A stretch of 20,874 nt of DNA, from positions 1 to 20,874 of the forward strand of contig JAEKLU010000223.1 of NCBI GenBank assembly GCA_019509685.1, read 5' to 3'. Source of the stretch: Mesorhizobium sp. (GTDB lineage: Bacteria; Pseudomonadota; Alphaproteobacteria; Rhizobiales; Rhizobiaceae). Of this stretch, positions 7,455-13,144 are shown in pieces; the stretch's first letter is position 1; each line of letters begins with the position of its first letter. Both the position numbers and the translations under genes were made by a program. The notes beneath the pieces were generated by a model. That model saw only the letters and a program-made list of their open reading frames with translations, made no database searches and had not been told where the DNA came from.

Positions 7455-7471
7455 CGTCAATCATATTGACG
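7455..7471. promoter_or_regulatory. Perfect 7-3-7 palindrome upstream of divK
   Basis: CGTCAAT-CAT-ATTGACG has perfect 7-bp arms and a 3-bp centre, the geometry of a dimeric repressor site. The right arm contains TTGACG, which could be a -35 element, so a bound protein would occlude it. It lies 85 bp before the divK ATG. I do not recognise the cognate regulator; it is not the CtrA pattern TTAA-N7-TTAA. Confidence 0.45.
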
Positions 7472-7555
7472 TAGGGTGGAGACGGGTTGGATGCGGTCCG
7501 GGAAAGGGCGCATGACGATTGTCTTCGCGTCGAAGGCGGTCGGGATGGGAAATTG

Positions 7556-7927
7556 ATGGCCAAGAAGGTGATGATCGTCGAGGACAATGAGCTCAACATG
7601 AAGCTCTTTCGGGACCTCATCGAAGCCAGCGGTTACGAGACGGTTCGCACGCGCAATGGGCTGGAGGCGCTCGATCTGGCGCGCCAGCACCGGCCGGACC
7701 TGATCCTGATGGACATCCAGCTGCCGGAGGTGTCCGGCCTGGAAGTGACCAAATGGCTGAAGGAAGACGATGAATTGCACACCATTCCGGTCATCGCCGT
7801 CACCGCTTTCGCCATGAAAGGGGATGAGGAGCGCATTCGCCAGGGTGGTTGCGAAGCCTATATTTCCAAGCCGATCTCGGTGCCGCGCTTCATCGAGACA
7901 ATCAAATCCTACCTGGGCGATGCCTGA
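7556..7927 (+). CDS. divK: Single-domain cell-cycle response regulator
   Basis: DivK is a stand-alone receiver that is phosphorylated at one pole by DivJ and dephosphorylated by PleC, and it controls CtrA activity through DivL and CckA. The 123-aa product begins [21 protein letters not shown], the typical DivK start, with acidic residues Glu9 and Asp10, phospho-acceptor Asp53 in LILMDIQLP, Thr83 in AVTAFAM and Lys105 in YISKPIS. There is no output domain. The ATG at 7556 follows GGGA 5-6 bases upstream; an ATG at 7487 would add 23 non-family residues. pleD follows after 33 bp on the same strand, the order known from Caulobacter and rhizobia. Confidence 0.94.
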   Translation: MAKKVMIVEDNELNMKLFRDLIEASGYETVRTRNGLEALDLARQHRPDLILMDIQLPEVSGLEVTKWLKEDDELHTIPVIAVTAFAMKGDEERIRQGGCEAYISKPISVPRFIETIKSYLGDA

Positions 7928-7960
7928 TGCATACCACTTGCCGAACCGGAGCCTGCTGAT

Positions 7961-9334
7961 ATGACCGCGCGGATCCTCGTCGTCGACGACATCCCCGCCA
8001 ATGTGCGGCTGCTGGAGGTTCGGCTGCTGGCTGAATATTTCGAGGTGCTGACGGCCAACAACGGCGCCGATGCCATCGAAACCTGTGAGAACGGCAAGGT
8101 CGACGTCGTGCTGCTCGACGTGATGATGCCCGACATGGACGGGTTCGAGGTCTGCCGGCGCCTGAAGAGCGACCCGGCCACCTCGCATATCCCGGTGGTC
8201 ATGATCACCGCGCTCGACCAGGTCTCCGATCGCGTGCGCGGCCTTGAGGCGGGCGCTGACGATTTTCTCACCAAGCCGGTCAACGATCTGCAACTGATGA
8301 CGCGGGTGAAGAGCCTGGTCAGGCTGAAGTCGCTGACCGACGAGCTCAGGCTGCGCGCCTCGACCACCCGCAACATCGGCATCGAGGAGCTCCTGAGCCG
8401 CGATTTCGCGACCGACGATGTCAGGCCACGCGTGCTCTTGATCGACGAGCGCAAATCCTCGGTCGAGCGTATCCAGAAGATGCTGCGCAGCAGCGCGGAC
8501 CTCGACGTCGCGACAGACCCGAATGCCGGTTTCTTCCAGGCAGCAGAGACGCAATATGAGTGCGTGCTGGTCTCGACGGCTTTCGCCAACTTCGATGCGC
8601 TGCGGCTCTGTTCGCAGTTGCGCTCGCTCGATCGCACACGGTTTCTGCCGATCATGCTGCTTGCCGAAGAAGGCGAGGAAGGCCGGATCCTGCGTGGGCT
8701 GGAGCTCGGCATCAACGACTATCTTATCCGACCGATCGACCAGCACGAACTGACGGCGCGGCTGCGCACGCAGGTGCGGCGCAAGCGCTACAACGACCAG
8801 TTGCGCGCCAGTGTTGCCCAGACCATCGAGATGGCCGTCATCGATGGACTGACGGGGCTGCACAACCGCCGCTATCTCGACAGCCATTTGCAGACATTGT
8901 TCGACCGCGCCGTGGCGCGACGGCGGCCGCTGTCGGTGATGATCACCGATCTCGACCGTTTCAAGTCGATCAACGACGCGCATGGCCATGACGGCGGCGA
9001 TGACGTGCTGCGCGAATTCGCCAAGCGGCTGCGCAAGAATGTGCGCGGCATCGATCTCGCCTGCCGCTTCGGCGGCGAGGAGTTCGTCGTGGTGATGCCG
9101 GATACCGATGGCGCGGTCGCCGAGAAGGTGGCCGAGCGCATCCGCGCCGAAATCGCGCAGGCGCCGTTCGCGATCGGAAACGACGGCAAGATGATCGAGG
9201 TCACGGTCAGCGTCGGAGTGTCCTCGGTGCTGAAAGGGACCGACACGGTCGCTGCGCTTATGAAGCGGGCCGACCTTGCGCTTTACGAAGCCAAGAGCGG
9301 TGGACGCAACCGAGTGGTGGCAAAGGCCGCTTAG
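7961..9334 (+). CDS. pleD: Response regulator diguanylate cyclase
   Basis: PleD makes cyclic di-GMP at the developing pole after phosphorylation by DivJ/PleC-type kinases. The 457-aa product has REC1 (residues 1-~120; Asp9, Asp10, Asp53 in VVLLDVMMP, Lys in FLTKPVND), then REC2 (~152-280), where the expected Asp is missing (ECVLVSTAFANFD), so it acts as an adaptor for dimerisation. The GGDEF domain (~290-457) has GGEEF at 371-375 and the inhibitory RxxD site RGID at 362-365, so product inhibition should be intact. A GGAG ribosome site precedes the ATG. It is co-transcribed with divK. Length and order match Caulobacter PleD closely. Confidence 0.95.
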   Translation: MTARILVVDDIPANVRLLEVRLLAEYFEVLTANNGADAIETCENGKVDVVLLDVMMPDMDGFEVCRRLKSDPATSHIPVVMITALDQVSDRVRGLEAGADDFLTKPVNDLQLMTRVKSLVRLKSLTDELRLRASTTRNIGIEELLSRDFATDDVRPRVLLIDERKSSVERIQKMLRSSADLDVATDPNAGFFQAAETQYECVLVSTAFANFDALRLCSQLRSLDRTRFLPIMLLAEEGEEGRILRGLELGINDYLIRPIDQHELTARLRTQVRRKRYNDQLRASVAQTIEMAVIDGLTGLHNRRYLDSHLQTLFDRAVARRRPLSVMITDLDRFKSINDAHGHDGGDDVLREFAKRLRKNVRGIDLACRFGGEEFVVVMPDTDGAVAEKVAERIRAEIAQAPFAIGNDGKMIEVTVSVGVSSVLKGTDTVAALMKRADLALYEAKSGGRNRVVAKAA

Positions 9335-9489
9335 TAGAACGCGCCAATTCCGGGCTGACCAACAGGGTTACAAATTTACCTTAACCCGAGCGATTCGGGG
9401 TGGTGGTTAAGAAATGGTTGATTTTCATACGTTCTTGCGCAAATCTGCGCCGCATAGACCGAAGACGAGGCCGGCACGAGGGTAGACTA

Positions 9490-9562
9490 GCCGGCCCGAC
9501 CCGAAAAATACCCCATGATGCTCAGGTCCGCCGCATCTCCTGGGTCCGTGGGGTCGGCCGGC
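9490..9562 (+). ncRNA. Possible structured RNA or long pleD 3' UTR element
   Basis: GCCGGCC-c-GACCC (9490-9502) can pair with GGGTCGGCCGGC (9551-9562), 12 bp with one bulged C, enclosing a small CAGG/CCTG stem (9523-9526 with 9539-9542). Together with the terminator at 9557-9622, which uses the same left-arm bases, it looks like an alternative-fold pair. No known RNA family is recognised; I looked for the SRP RNA apical motif and did not find it. Expression is unproven. Confidence 0.3.
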
Positions 9563-9622
9563 CGGCGCTGGCACATAGTGGCCTCCTCGTACCGCTGCCA
9601 AACGCCGACCGGCCCCCTTTTT
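9557..9622 (+). terminator. Probable intrinsic terminator downstream of pleD
   Basis: Left arm 9557-9573 (GCCGGCCGGCG-c-TGGCA) pairs with right arm 9596-9613 (TGCCA-aa-CGCCGACCGGC): sixteen positions with one mismatch and small bulges, a 22-base loop, then CCCC and TTTTT at 9618-9622. This is a plus-strand rho-independent terminator, about 220 bases after the pleD stop. The first part of its left arm can instead pair upstream with 9490-9502. Confidence 0.6.
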
Positions 9623-9645
9623 GAAAAAGCCGCCGTCAGAATCTT

Positions 9646-9680
9646 GCGCCCAGTAGGGGCGCTTGGCGCCCTATTGGCGC
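9646..9680. repeat. Imperfect 15-bp hairpin between convergent genes
   Basis: Arm 9646-9662 (GCGCC-c-AGTAGGG-g-CGC) pairs with 9666-9680 (GCG-CCCTATT-GGCGC) around a TTG loop, with one bulge on each side of the central helix and one G-T pair. There is no T-run on either side. It sits between the plus-strand terminator of pleD and the minus-strand terminator of rpmG and could back up either one. Confidence 0.4.
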
Positions 9681-9691
9681 GGGTCTGTCCG

Positions 9692-9720
9692 CAAACAAAA
9701 ACGCCGCCCGGAGGGCGGCG
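9692..9720 (-). terminator. Intrinsic terminator of rpmG
   Basis: On the minus strand the sequence is CGCCGCCC-tcc-GGGCGGCG followed by TTTTTGTTTG. This is an 8-bp perfect GC stem, a 3-base loop and a U-rich tail, about 25 bases after the rpmG stop codon. It is a textbook rho-independent terminator in the minus direction only. Confidence 0.88.
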
Positions 9721-9744
9721 CTTTGATATCTCGGAATGACCAGA

Positions 9745-9912
9745 TTACTTGATCTTGGTTTCCTTGAACTCGACGTGCTTCTTGGCGACCGGGTCGTACT
9801 TGCGGAACGACAGCTTGTCGGTCTTGGTACGGCTGTTCTTGCTCGTCACGTAGAAGAACCCGGTGTCGGCGGTCGACAGAAGCTTGATCTTGATGTTTGC
9901 GGCTTTGGCCAT
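9745..9912 (-). CDS. rpmG: 50S ribosomal protein L33 (zinc-free form, 55 aa)
   Basis: Component of the large ribosomal subunit near the E site. The protein runs from [18 protein letters not shown] through [23 protein letters not shown] to [14 protein letters not shown], a full-length match to alphaproteobacterial L33. It has no cysteines, so it is the zinc-independent (C-) type. The ATG is at 9912 and the stop TAA at 9747-9745. The ribosome site is weak (ACGGAC about 8 bases upstream). It is the last gene of the minus-strand series and has its own strong terminator. It is convergent with pleD, an arrangement also known in Caulobacter. Confidence 0.95.
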   Translation of the reverse strand: MAKAANIKIKLLSTADTGFFYVTSKNSRTKTDKLSFRKYDPVAKKHVEFKETKIK

Positions 9913-10003
9913 GATTTTCGTCCGTTAATGTTCGTGGAGTTTTGGCCGCTGGTGCACGGGGAAACACCCGGACGCGGGAAACTTGGCGCGACACATAAAG
10001 AAC

Positions 10004-10029
10004 GCGCCTGGAAAGTCAAGCCCAGGCGC
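10004..10029 (-). terminator. Possible terminator of the NIF3-like gene
   Basis: GCGCCTGG (10004-10011) and CCAGGCGC (10022-10029) form a perfect 8-bp stem with a 10-base loop. On the minus strand it is followed by GTTCTTTATG, a moderately T-rich stretch. It begins 38 bases after the stop of the gene at 10067. The U-tail is weak, so confidence is moderate. Confidence 0.5.
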
Positions 10030-10066
10030 CTTCTTGCCAATTGCGGCATGGCCAGCTTTCGTCGTG

Positions 10067-10525
10067 TCATGCGTTCTCGATGATCAGCGCATTTGCCCTT
10101 TTCCAGTCGCCTGTGGTGTTCCACCAGCGGTTGGGATTGGCGCGGTCGTCGAGGCCCTTGGAGCGGCTGGCCAGCAGCGGCTGGATGCGGATCACCGGCT
10201 CCTGGTAGGAATGGGCCTGGAATATCGCCTCGACGACACGGGCGGCGAGCGGCTGGTCGTCGGGGAGTTCGAACGACACCTCGACCGTGCCTGGACGCCG
10301 GCGCAACTCCGTCTCGGGGCCGGCAGCCGCGCCTTCGAGCGGCCGATAGCGCTCGATGCCTTGTGCCGACTGGTAGGCGTTGCTGTCGTACTTGCCCATG
10401 CGCAGCGGCGTGATCGCCACCACCGCCTGCATGATGCGCTCGACATCGGCTGCCGGCGCCTGGAAGCTGACGAGCAAAAGCAATTCCATCCTCAGGGATT
10501 TGGTTTCGAACCCGCTGTCGACCAT
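10067..10525 (-). CDS. Stand-alone NIF3/YqfO-like (PII-like fold) domain protein, 152 aa
   Basis: Function unknown. Residues ~14-115 resemble the PII/CutA-like domain inserted in NIF3-family proteins such as YqfO: an N-terminal strand (ELLLLVSFQAP), the signature GKYDSNAYQSAQGIERYRPL (44-63) followed by EGA, and near the end AHSYQEPVIRI (104-114), equivalent to the family AHPYEEPA. The metal-binding NIF3 halves are absent, so this is the domain alone, probably a small homo-oligomer. The C-terminus (NPNRWWNTTGDWKRANALI) is extra and unrecognised. The start at 10525 is supported by AAGGAG 7 bases upstream; the internal Met13 has no proper spacing. Confidence 0.7.
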   Translation of the reverse strand: MVDSGFETKSLRMELLLLVSFQAPAADVERIMQAVVAITPLRMGKYDSNAYQSAQGIERYRPLEGAAAGPETELRRRPGTVEVSFELPDDQPLAARVVEAIFQAHSYQEPVIRIQPLLASRSKGLDDRANPNRWWNTTGDWKRANALIIENA

Positions 10526-10573
10526 CGCAATTCTCCTTGCTTACCTGCGTTAGAAGTTGGGTATAGCAGGGGT

Positions 10574-10599
10574 GCTGCTGACACGGTGATGTCAGCAGC
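10574..10599. repeat. Perfect 10-bp hairpin between MFS and NIF3-like genes
   Basis: GCTGCTGACA (10574-10583), loop CGGTGA, TGTCAGCAGC (10590-10599). It lies 69 bp after the MFS stop and 49 bp before the next gene start, both on the minus strand. There is no T-run, so it is either a processing or stabilising hairpin, a weak terminator or an operator for the downstream gene. Confidence 0.5.
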
Positions 10600-10667
10600 C
10601 TTGCCGGCCGCGGCGTTCCATTGTCAGGGGTCGGCAGAGCAATTGCCGGGCACCTGAAGCGACGGGT

Positions 10668-11846
10668 CTAGAGGAGGATCTTGCGCACCAGCCTGACGCT
10701 GACCAGCGCCATGTAGGCGGCAAAAAAGAAAGCCAGCGACCAGCCGAAGCCCGAAGGGCCGAAGGCGTCCATGCCGATGCCGATCGCCTGCGGGCCCAGC
10801 ACCATGCCGACGCCGTAGCAAAGCACGAAGGCGGCATTGGCGGAGGCGAGCTCGTGGCCGGAGAGCTGCGAGCCGAGATGGGCGAGGCCGATCGTGTACA
10901 TGGCCGCGACCACGCCGCCCCAAACGAACAGGAGCGCTGCCATCAAATGCCAGTTCTGGGCGAAGAATGGCATGAAAGCCGTTCCGATCAGTCCAACCGT
11001 GGCGCAGCCCAGAAGCAAATAGCGGCGATCGGAGACACGGTCGCTGATCATGCCCATCGGAATTTGCAGCAACACGTTGCCGAGGCCGATCATCGTGAGG
11101 AGGAGCGCCGCGTCGGCCTCGGAATAGCCAATCCGGTTGCCGTAGATCGGAAACAGCGCAAAACCGCCGGTTTCGACGGCGCCGAACACAAGCACGGCGA
11201 AGGTCGCGGTCGGCACCAGCCAGATGTAGCGCAGGAAATGGCTGGTCTCGCTGTCGGCGACGATGGTCGGGCTTTCGTTGCGGGCAGCAAGCACGGGTAT
11301 GGCGGCCAGCGTCACCAACGCGATGATCACGCCGAACGGCCGGAAGCCGGAACTGCCGAGATGGGCGAACAGCCACGGGCCCGCGGCAAAACCGAGCGAC
11401 AGAACGGTGGCGTAGATGCCGAGAACAAGGCCACGGCGCTGCGGCGGCGCCGACGTGCTGATCCAGAACTCGGACAGGATGAACAGCACCGTCAGCGCGA
11501 TATGCAGCACGACGCGCAGCGGGAACCACATCCAGAAATCGGGCGCGAAATGGAAGCCGACGAAGGCCAGCGCACCGGTGGCGATCATGGCGATCATGGT
11601 CCAGGCGACGCCAAAGCGCATGGCGAGCGGCGTGGCCAGCGGCGCACCGGCGATCGAGGCGAGGCCGGCGACAGCGGTGTTGAGGCCAATCATCGAAGCC
11701 GAATGACCTCGTGTTTCGAGGATCACGCTGAGCAGCGGCATGCCAAGGCCGATGGCGATGCCAACGACGCTGATCGAGGAGATCGCCGCGATCATCGGCA
11801 GCCAGTGTACGCGTTCGTCGCCCTGTTGTTGGGTATCGACCGTCAT
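10668..11846 (-). CDS. MFS transporter (392 aa)
   Basis: Major facilitator superfamily inner-membrane permease with about twelve predicted helices in two halves separated by a hydrophilic stretch near residues 191-206 (AARNESPTIVADSETS). Loop-2-like LATPLAMRFGVAW and the second-half MGMISDRVSDRRYLLLG are typical MFS cytoplasmic motifs. The overall pattern resembles the YcaD-type subgroup. The substrate cannot be inferred. The ATG at 11846 starts 18 bases after the Nudix gene stop, so the two are likely co-transcribed; its ribosome site is weak, consistent with coupling to the gene before it. Confidence 0.88.
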   Translation of the reverse strand: MTVDTQQQGDERVHWLPMIAAISSISVVGIAIGLGMPLLSVILETRGHSASMIGLNTAVAGLASIAGAPLATPLAMRFGVAWTMIAMIATGALAFVGFHFAPDFWMWFPLRVVLHIALTVLFILSEFWISTSAPPQRRGLVLGIYATVLSLGFAAGPWLFAHLGSSGFRPFGVIIALVTLAAIPVLAARNESPTIVADSETSHFLRYIWLVPTATFAVLVFGAVETGGFALFPIYGNRIGYSEADAALLLTMIGLGNVLLQIPMGMISDRVSDRRYLLLGCATVGLIGTAFMPFFAQNWHLMAALLFVWGGVVAAMYTIGLAHLGSQLSGHELASANAAFVLCYGVGMVLGPQAIGIGMDAFGPSGFGWSLAFFFAAYMALVSVRLVRKILL

Positions 11847-11864
11847 GGGATAAATGCTCTGTTT

Positions 11865-12605
11865 CTAAAGGACTTCGCGGACGAAGCGGTTGCGGACAAG
11901 CCGGAAGAACGGCACGGCGCCCCCTGGACGCAGCAAAGGGTCGTCGGCGAGCTGCTTTTCCAGCTCTGCCAGAATCATGCGGGTGATGTCGGGAATATCG
12001 GCTTTGCGCGCCTCGGCAAGCGGCAGCCAGACGAGTTCTTCCAACTCGTTGGTGGGGCCGCCGCCTGGCAGTTCCACGGCGACGTCGCTGCGCCACGCGG
12101 CAAAGAAGCGGGTGTCGAAGCGGCGCACGCGATTGGGCGGGGTGATGGCGCGCGCGATGAAGCGCAACACATCCAGCGATGGCGCCACACCGTGTTCGAC
12201 AAAGCCCTGCCAGTCGCGCTTGGTCGTCGCCAAAACGCCTTTGCGGCCGATGAGCAGGCCGGCTTCCTCATAGGTCTCGCGGATTGCCGACAGCGCAATG
12301 GCGCGCGCCCGGGCGGGATTCGTGCGGCCGGGACCGGCGGCGAGCTTCGTCTCTATCTCGCGATGCAGCGGAGCGGCGATCGGGATGCGGCTGTCGGCGG
12401 GGTCGGTGCGGCCGCCGGGGAAGACGAATTTCCCGGGCATGAAGGCATGGCCGGCGTGACGCCTGCCCATCAGCACCACGACATCGCTGTCCCTGCGATC
12501 AAGCAGGATAAGCGTGGCGGCGTCGCGCGGACGTAGTGGCCGGCCGCTGCGCACGGCCAGGCCTTTATCGAGCTTGTCGACATCCGCCTTGGTCATTCCG
12601 TTCAT
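11865..12605 (-). CDS. Nudix hydrolase with split Nudix box (NUDT19-like)
   Basis: Hydrolase of a nucleoside diphosphate linked to another group, 246 aa. The catalytic part is AIRETYEEAGLLIG (Arg109, Glu110, Glu113, Glu114, Gly116), the second half of the Nudix box. The first half is FMPGKFVFPGGRTDPAD (56-71). Some 30 residues, rich in Ala and Pro, are inserted between them. This insertion and the FMPGxxVFPGG motif are characteristic of the NUDT19/RP2 subgroup, whose known members cleave coenzyme A esters; substrate transfer to this protein is inference. ELEELVWLPLAEA near residue 190 is the usual Nudix C-terminal motif. The chosen ATG is 12605; an ATG at 12596 is also possible. It is followed by the MFS gene after 18 bases. 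Confidence 0.87.
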   Translation of the reverse strand: MNGMTKADVDKLDKGLAVRSGRPLRPRDAATLILLDRRDSDVVVLMGRRHAGHAFMPGKFVFPGGRTDPADSRIPIAAPLHREIETKLAAGPGRTNPARARAIALSAIRETYEEAGLLIGRKGVLATTKRDWQGFVEHGVAPSLDVLRFIARAITPPNRVRRFDTRFFAAWRSDVAVELPGGGPTNELEELVWLPLAEARKADIPDITRMILAELEKQLADDPLLRPGGAVPFFRLVRNRFVREVL

Positions 12606-12691
12606 GCGCTCGACCTAGCGGAAACTTCCTGAATGCGAAAGTGGCTTGCGCATTCCGGCCTTTGCACCAGCCCCAAACCGGGGTGGCTGCC

Positions 12692-13144
12692 TCAGCTGCC
12701 CGGATGCGACTCGAACTCGTCCTTCTCGCCACCGAAGCCGTGCATATAGAGCGCCCATTGCAGTCCGATGACGGCGCCTTTGACCGGCTGCAGCAGGCCG
12801 AGCGAAAGGATAATGGTCAGCGGCACCCAGATCAGCGCGTGCTGCCAGTTCGCAAGCGTGTAGGCCGCCTCGACAGCCATGAAGGCGCCGAGCACGATGT
12901 GGCCGACAATGACGATCACCAGATAGGCGGGCAGGTCGTCGGCGCGATGGTGGTGGATTTCCTCGCCGCAGACGCTGCATTCCTCGACCGTCTTGGTGAA
13001 GCCTTTGAACAGCTTGCCTTCGCCGCAACGCGGGCAACGGCCAAGTATGCCGCGCTTGATTGCCGGCCACAGCGGACGCGCGACGCGGCCGGAATGATGT
13101 TCACCGCCGAAAACCTGTTCTTCCAGCCTAAGTTCTTCTGGCAT
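12692..13144 (-). CDS. DUF983 zinc-ribbon membrane protein (150 aa)
   Basis: Unknown function. The N-terminal cytoplasmic part has a four-cysteine zinc ribbon, CPRC (37, 40) and CSVC (56, 59), with GRCPRCGEGKLFKGF being the DUF983 signature. Two transmembrane helices follow at ~73-95 (YLVIVIVGHIVLGAFMAVEA) and ~103-124 (ALIWVPLTIILSLGLLQPV). The start ATG shares its A with the rnr stop codon (TAATG), so translation should be coupled to RNase R. The DUF983 gene next to rnr is a recurring alphaproteobacterial arrangement. Its role in RNA or envelope biology is not established. Confidence 0.88.
   Translation of the reverse strand: MPEELRLEEQVFGGEHHSGRVARPLWPAIKRGILGRCPRCGEGKLFKGFTKTVEECSVCGEEIHHHRADDLPAYLVIVIVGHIVLGAFMAVEAAYTLANWQHALIWVPLTIILSLGLLQPVKGAVIGLQWALYMHGFGGEKDEFESHPGS

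Larger units (their letters stand above)
7216..7555. other. Gene-free divergent region between DUF3572 and divK
   Basis: 340 bp with no credible coding sequence. It holds the second RIME-like repeat (7298-7402), a perfect 8-bp hairpin GGTGGAAA/TTTCCACC (7414-7421 and 7432-7439) and a perfect palindrome CGTCAAT-CAT-ATTGACG (7455-7471). Promoters for both flanking transcripts must lie here. A TTGACG hexamer at 7466-7471 could be a -35 for divK, but no convincing -10 is seen at the expected spacing. Confidence 0.6.
9335..9744. other. Gene-free convergent region between pleD and rpmG
   Basis: About 410 bp without a credible gene; a 74-codon ORF from 9400 has no family features. It is unusually rich in secondary structure: a CCCGA/TCGGG hairpin (9385-9399) flanked by CTTAA/TTAAG, GCGCA-aatc-TGCGC (9437-9450), a long-range stem 9490-9502/9551-9562, a terminator 9557-9622, an imperfect 15-bp hairpin 9646-9680 and the rpmG terminator 9692-9720. 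It may hold a long pleD 3' UTR or a small RNA. Confidence 0.55.

Noticed and set aside
7219..7620. N-terminal extension of the DUF3572 frame to 7620
   Set aside because: It runs through a dispersed repeat and into divK antisense; AAGG before the ATG at 7215 marks the real start.
9381..9410. CtrA binding site after pleD (two TTAA motifs)
   Set aside because: The TTAA motifs are 22 bases apart instead of 7, and they form the base of a hairpin.
9490..9622. Signal recognition particle RNA or another known housekeeping RNA
   Set aside because: CAGGTCCG occurs, but the conserved GGAAGGAAGCAG apical loop of SRP RNA is missing, and no other known RNA signature was recognised.
9400..9624. 74-codon ORF after pleD
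   Set aside because: Arg- and Pro-rich, no recognisable family and no good ribosome site; it covers the structured RNA and terminator region.
10854..12536. 560-codon plus-strand frame across the MFS and Nudix genes
   Set aside because: Antisense shadow with low-complexity charged composition; it spans two real genes on the other strand.
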